The translations under genes were made by a program, and so were the position numbers. From contig NZ_CP046122.1 of assembly GCF_009707365.1 (NCBI RefSeq), positions 3,844,001 to 3,908,000 on the forward strand: 64,000 nucleotides of DNA. Reading direction: 5' to 3'. The stretch comes from Microlunatus sp. Gsoil 973. GTDB taxonomy: Bacteria; Actinomycetota; Actinomycetes; Propionibacteriales; Propionibacteriaceae. The first letter of the stretch is position 1; every line of letters starts with the position of its first letter. Under the pieces are notes generated by a model. It worked only from the letters and a program-made list of their open reading frames with translations, had not been told where the DNA came from and did no database searches. Positions 61,246-64,000 of this stretch are shown here, piece by piece.

Positions 61246-61351
61246 CTCCAGGCCGCGGGATCAGGCAGCGACCGGCGGGCTGTCGACACCGGCGCAGAAT
61301 CAATCCCAAACGGGCGGGACCGATTCCGGGTGGCGGCATTGACACTTTCAT

Positions 61352-62357
61352 CCGTCGACCAGATCTTGGGCCAATGACTCCGCGGGAACGCGGTGAACGC
61401 CAGCACTTCGGCTTTCGCCTCGTCCATCAACGGTCCGATCTTGGAGAAGCTTTGGGCGAGTTGCTCACGGACCTGGTCCCAGACAGCTGCCGCTGCTTTC
61501 GCGTCGGGTTGAGCGAACGCGGTCCGAAACACCGAGGCGACCATGTCCTTGTGCGATTTCGGCACCAACGCCAGCAGGTTGCGGGCGAAGTGGACCCGGC
61601 AGCGTTGGTGGGCGACACCTTGGAACTGCCGGCCCAGCGCGGCGACCAGGCCGGCGTGTTGGTCGGAGATGATCAGCCGGACGCCGGACAGGCCGCGTTC
61701 GCGCAGCGTGCGCAGGAAGCCGCGCCAGAACACCTCGTCCTCGCTGTCACCGACGTCCAGACCGAGGATCTCCCGGCCGCCGGTCGCGGTCACGCCAGTC
61801 GCCACCACGACCGCCATCGACGTGACCTGCCCGGTCCGGCGGACGTGGAGGTAGGTGGCGTCGAGGAACACATACGGGAACGTCGTGTGGTGCAGGGTCC
61901 GGGACCGGAACGCCTGCACTTGCTCGTCCAGGCCGGCACAGATCCGGGAGACTTCGGATTTGGAGATGCCGGTGCCGATGCCAAGGGCGGCGACCAGATC
62001 GTCGACCGCGCGGGTGGAGACACCCTTGACCCAGGCTTCCATCACCACCGCATACAAGGCCTGATCGATTCGGCGCCGGCGTTCCAAGATCACCGGGAAG
62101 AATGATCGCTGCCGCAGCTTCGGGATCCGCAACTCCACATCACCGGCCTGGGTCGACAGCAGCCGCGGACGCGACCCGTTCCGCTGGTTTGTGCGCGTAT
62201 CGGTGCGTTCATAGCGGCCAGCACCGACCTGCTCGGCGACTTCGGTCTCGATCAACTCCTGCATCACCGTCCGGACCGATTCGCGGATCAGATCCACGCC
62301 TTCACCAGCACGGAATGCTTCAAGCAGCTCAGATACGACAGACTGGGACAACGCCAT
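61352..62357 (-). pseudogene. IS256 transposase, N-terminal part
   Basis: Starts MALSQSVVSELLEAFRAGEG and includes QELIETEVAEQVGAGRYERT, TQAGDVELRIPKLRQRSFFP, the first catalytic strand PYVFLDATYLHVRRTGQVTS, RLIISDQHAGLVAAL with the second Asp, CRVHFARNLLALVPKSHKDM, and SHWPKIWST, where the IS110-family element begins. The frame runs on into the inserted DNA to a stop at 61104, so a chimeric tail would be made if translated. The fragment itself is undamaged, so the insertion is recent. Confidence 0.88.
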
Positions 62358-62404
62358 CGGTGGGACCTCCTGTTAGTACTTGGCGGTACACACCGAGAAT
62401 CCCG

Positions 62405-62639
62405 CCGATGGCCCCATCAACAGAGGCGACTCACCGAACCCCGAAACCCCACCACTCCCGGGGACTCACACCGATCGTCGCATTGCTCTCACTCACATGG
62501 CAATTGTCGCTCCCGGCGAGATGTCGCGACTTCTCCAGGAGTTGGACGATCTACCTGGCGCGGCACTGCCAGACGTTGCGGCTGCAGGAGCGACCGGGGC
62601 ACGGGCGACGTAACCCGCTGTGCCCGGTTGCGCGCTTGA
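62405..62639. other. no recognisable gene
   Basis: A short region between the IS256 right end and the integrase relic. Plus-strand text such as MSRLLQELDDLPGAALP is open but has no recognisable family. Confidence 0.35.
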
Positions 62640-62832
62640 TGACTATGTGACCGCGATGAAGTCGGCGGAGTTGCGATGAGTACGTCGGACGTTGGCACTG
62701 CCGGCCCTGTGCTTGGAGGCACTGCGGAAGCAGAAGGCGCGTCAAGCCGAGGACCGGCTCGCGGCAGGTTCCGATTGGCAGGAGACCGGATTCGTGTTCA
62801 CGACGTTACGTGGGACTGGGATGGATGCGGCG
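62640..62832 (+). pseudogene. tyrosine-recombinase (phage integrase) fragment cut by IS21
   Basis: Reads RRTLALPALCLEALRKQKAR, then QAEDRLAAGSDWQETGFVFT and TLRGTGMDA. This is the beta-hairpin and helix between the two halves of the integrase catalytic domain (SRRTIxLP, glVFTTxxGTP). The upstream part has a stop and is degenerate. The downstream part with the catalytic R-H-R-Y residues is separated by the IS21 copy at 62833 or lies beyond the window. Confidence 0.72.
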
Positions 62833-62892
62833 TGTCAACGCCGGTCGAATTTTGACCCCTTTTCGTCGGTCGAAAATTGACCCCCTTGGTGG

Positions 62893-63729
62893 TCATGGTT
62901 CTTCGGTTGTGGCGGCTGGGACTCGGCCCAGGTCGCGGTCTTTGAGTCGGTAGGAGTCGCCTTTGAGGGCGATGACGTCGGCGTGGTGGACGAGCCGGTC
63001 GATCATGGCGGCGGCGACGGTGTCGTCGCCGAAGACCTCGCCCCAGCGGCCGAAGGGTTTGTTGCTGGTGACGATCAGGCTGGCGCGTTCGTAGCGGCTC
63101 GAGACAAGTTGGAAGAACAGGTTGGCGGCTTCGGGTTCGAAGGGTATGTAGCCGACTTCGTCGATGATCAGTAGCGGGTAGCGGCCCAGCCGTGCGAGCT
63201 CTTGTTGGAGACGTCCCGCTTGGTGGGCTTCGGCGAGTCGGTCGACCCATTGGCTGGCGGTGGCGAACAGGACGCGGTGGCCGGCTTGGCAGGCGCGGAT
63301 GCCCAGGCCGATCCCGAGGTGGGTTTTGCCGGTGCCGGGTGGTCCGAGGAAGACCACGTTCTCGCGTGCGGTGATGAAGTCCAGGGTGCCGAGGTGGGCA
63401 ATGAGGTCGCGTTTCAGGCCGCGGGCGTAGTCGAAGTCGAACTCCTCCAGGCTTTTGCGGGCCGGGAACCGGGCGGCCCGGATCCGTCCTTCACCGCCGT
63501 GGGCTTCGCGGGCTGCGACTTCGCGTTGGAGGCAGGCGACCAGGAACTCTTCGTGGGTCCAGGATTCGGCCCTGGCCCGTTCGGCCAGCCTGGGGACTGC
63601 CTCGCGCAGGGTGGGTGCCTTCAATGCTCGGGTCAAGAAGCCGACCTCGCTGGCCAGGTCCCGGCGTGTCGACGCGGAAGAGCTGATCTTGTTTTCGGCC
63701 GAGCCGGGTTTAGTGTTGCGGCTGGTCAT
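62893..63729 (-). CDS. istB: IS21 helper ATPase IstB, copy 2
   Basis: A 278-residue protein identical to the one at 56931-57767, with the same Walker A (GPPGTGKTH), Walker B (LIIDEVGY) and start overlapping the istA stop. The identity implies very recent transposition or gene conversion between the two copies. Confidence 0.95.
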   Translation of the reverse strand: MTSRNTKPGSAENKISSSASTRRDLASEVGFLTRALKAPTLREAVPRLAERARAESWTHEEFLVACLQREVAAREAHGGEGRIRAARFPARKSLEEFDFDYARGLKRDLIAHLGTLDFITARENVVFLGPPGTGKTHLGIGLGIRACQAGHRVLFATASQWVDRLAEAHQAGRLQQELARLGRYPLLIIDEVGYIPFEPEAANLFFQLVSSRYERASLIVTSNKPFGRWGEVFGDDTVAAAMIDRLVHHADVIALKGDSYRLKDRDLGRVPAATTEEP

Positions 63730-64000
63730 GATGCCTTCCCTCCGTCAACCAGCCCGGTGCCCGGGTTGGCGTCTAGGTCGACTCCCAAGGCGGTGTCGTA
63801 GTCGGTCAACCGACGCTGCTCGACCGCGACCTGTCCTCCATCGTGGGCGGGGTCGTGGACGGGTCGCAGGAGGCGGTCACGGTCGCGTCGGAGCCGGTTC
63901 GCCGCGTCGAGGTGATCTTGATCGGTGATGGTTTGATGCCAGCCCCACACACGTTCGTGGTCGGCAACAATCCTTCCCTCACACAGAACCCGGACGCGTT
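63726..64000 (-). CDS. istA: IS21 transposase IstA, copy 2 (5' part outside window)
   Basis: Only the C-terminal 91 or so residues are visible, from the region RVRVLCEGRIVADHERVWGW to the end GTGLVDGGKAS; they are identical to copy 1. The catalytic part lies to the right of the window. Confidence 0.93.
   Translation of the reverse strand, partial: RVRVLCEGRIVADHERVWGWHQTITDQDHLDAANRLRRDRDRLLRPVHDPAHDGGQVAVEQRRLTDYDTALGVDLDANPGTGLVDGGKAS

Larger units (their letters stand above)
59566..61351 (+). mobile_element. IS110/IS1111-family insertion sequence
   Basis: A 1786-bp unit bounded by imperfect 20-bp inverted repeats: ATGAAGGTTTCGATGCCGCC (59566-59585) and, on the other strand, ATGAAAGTGTCAATGCCGCC (61332-61351), 17 of 20 identical. 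It carries one transposase gene and non-coding ends of about 267 bp (left) and 244 bp (right), both with strong inverted repeats. It interrupts the IS256 transposase gene. The true chemical ends may lie a few bases outside these repeats, as in IS1111 elements where the repeats are subterminal. Confidence 0.78.
59284..62404 (-). mobile_element. IS256-family element, split by an IS110-family insertion (approximate ends)
   Basis: The transposase is on the minus strand, with its N-terminal part at 61352-62357 and its C-terminal part at 59308-59565. Near the left end GGGTTTTCGAGTG and near the right end (inverted) GGGATTCTCGGTG are loosely similar and may belong to the terminal repeats; the exact ends are not certain. 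The element is broken at the codons for IWSTNPIERI by the IS110-family sequence. Confidence 0.6.
62833..64000 (-). mobile_element. IS21-family element, copy 2 (right part outside window)
   Basis: From TGTCAACGCC at 62833 the sequence repeats copy 1 with a constant offset of 5962 bp. All predicted proteins here are identical to those of copy 1. The element inserted inside the integrase relic. Its right end lies beyond the window, so the target duplication cannot be checked. Confidence 0.95.

Noticed and set aside
1-64000. tRNA, rRNA and riboswitch signals
   Set aside because: Reading both strands for T-loop-like GGTTCGAATCC blocks and conserved riboswitch cores gave nothing I can support; a covariance search would be decisive.

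Overview
The window is high-GC DNA with strong G/C preference at third codon positions and many GTG starts and GTGA/ATGA stop-start overlaps. Together with a V/A-type ATP synthase subunit, GAF-ANTAR regulators, an actinobacterial-style large LuxR (LAL) regulator and IS21/IS256/IS110-type insertion sequences, this points to an actinobacterium, plausibly of the Propionibacteriales. This is inference from gene content; there is no rRNA or other phylogenetic marker in the window.

Layout. 1-9.2 kb: the 3' part of a V-type ATPase B subunit gene, a translationally coupled minus-strand operon (two membrane proteins, a small ferredoxin-fold-sized protein, a MarR regulator), a LAL-type LuxR regulator divergent from a small membrane protein, and two divergent APH-like kinases. 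9.5-15 kb: scars of mobile or lost genes (serine recombinase, GH18 chitinase tail, toprim-type protein, IS256 transposase) between intact genes for a GH109-like oxidoreductase, a glyoxalase-fold protein, and an IclR regulator divergent from a PhyH dioxygenase. 15-16.7 kb: an ArsR repressor divergent from an MFS exporter, with twin operators. 17.2-23.8 kb: a complete type I Wadjet anti-plasmid system (jetABCD, minus strand). 24.5-28.5 kb: two secreted proteins, a GH114-type polygalactosaminidase and a DUF4874/DUF4832 protein, sharing a C-terminal module of about 80 residues. 28.7-38.7 kb: a patchwork of decayed genes (histidine phosphatase, APH kinase, methyltransferase, NhaA, DUF998, condensation-type protein) around an AAA ATPase with iteron-like repeats upstream, DUF3024, a MazEF-type toxin-antitoxin pair, a cupin and a diacylglycerol-kinase-like protein ending in a hexapeptide tandem repeat. 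39-44.2 kb: two GAF(-ANTAR) regulators, a PRC-barrel protein coupled to a fatty-acid desaturase, an AI-2E family transporter and a DUF5994 protein. 44.3-52.2 kb: truncated YihY, MarR/VOC pair with twin operators, small membrane proteins, two convergent winged-helix paralogues, DUF4389, DUF4386 and an alpha/beta hydrolase. 52.2-56.2 kb: a peptide/nickel-type ABC transporter operon without a visible binding protein. 56.2-64 kb: an insertion-sequence nest: IS256 remnant, a complete IS21 with a 5-bp target duplication, an IS256 element split by an IS110-family element with structured non-coding ends, a tyrosine-recombinase remnant, and a second, apparently identical IS21 copy running off the right edge.

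The most striking items are the intact Wadjet operon, the two exported proteins with a shared C-terminal module, and the IS110-family element whose left end can fold into a long-range stem and is a candidate bridge RNA. Several otherwise intact genes carry a single missing base, so true decay cannot be told from base-calling error on sequence alone.
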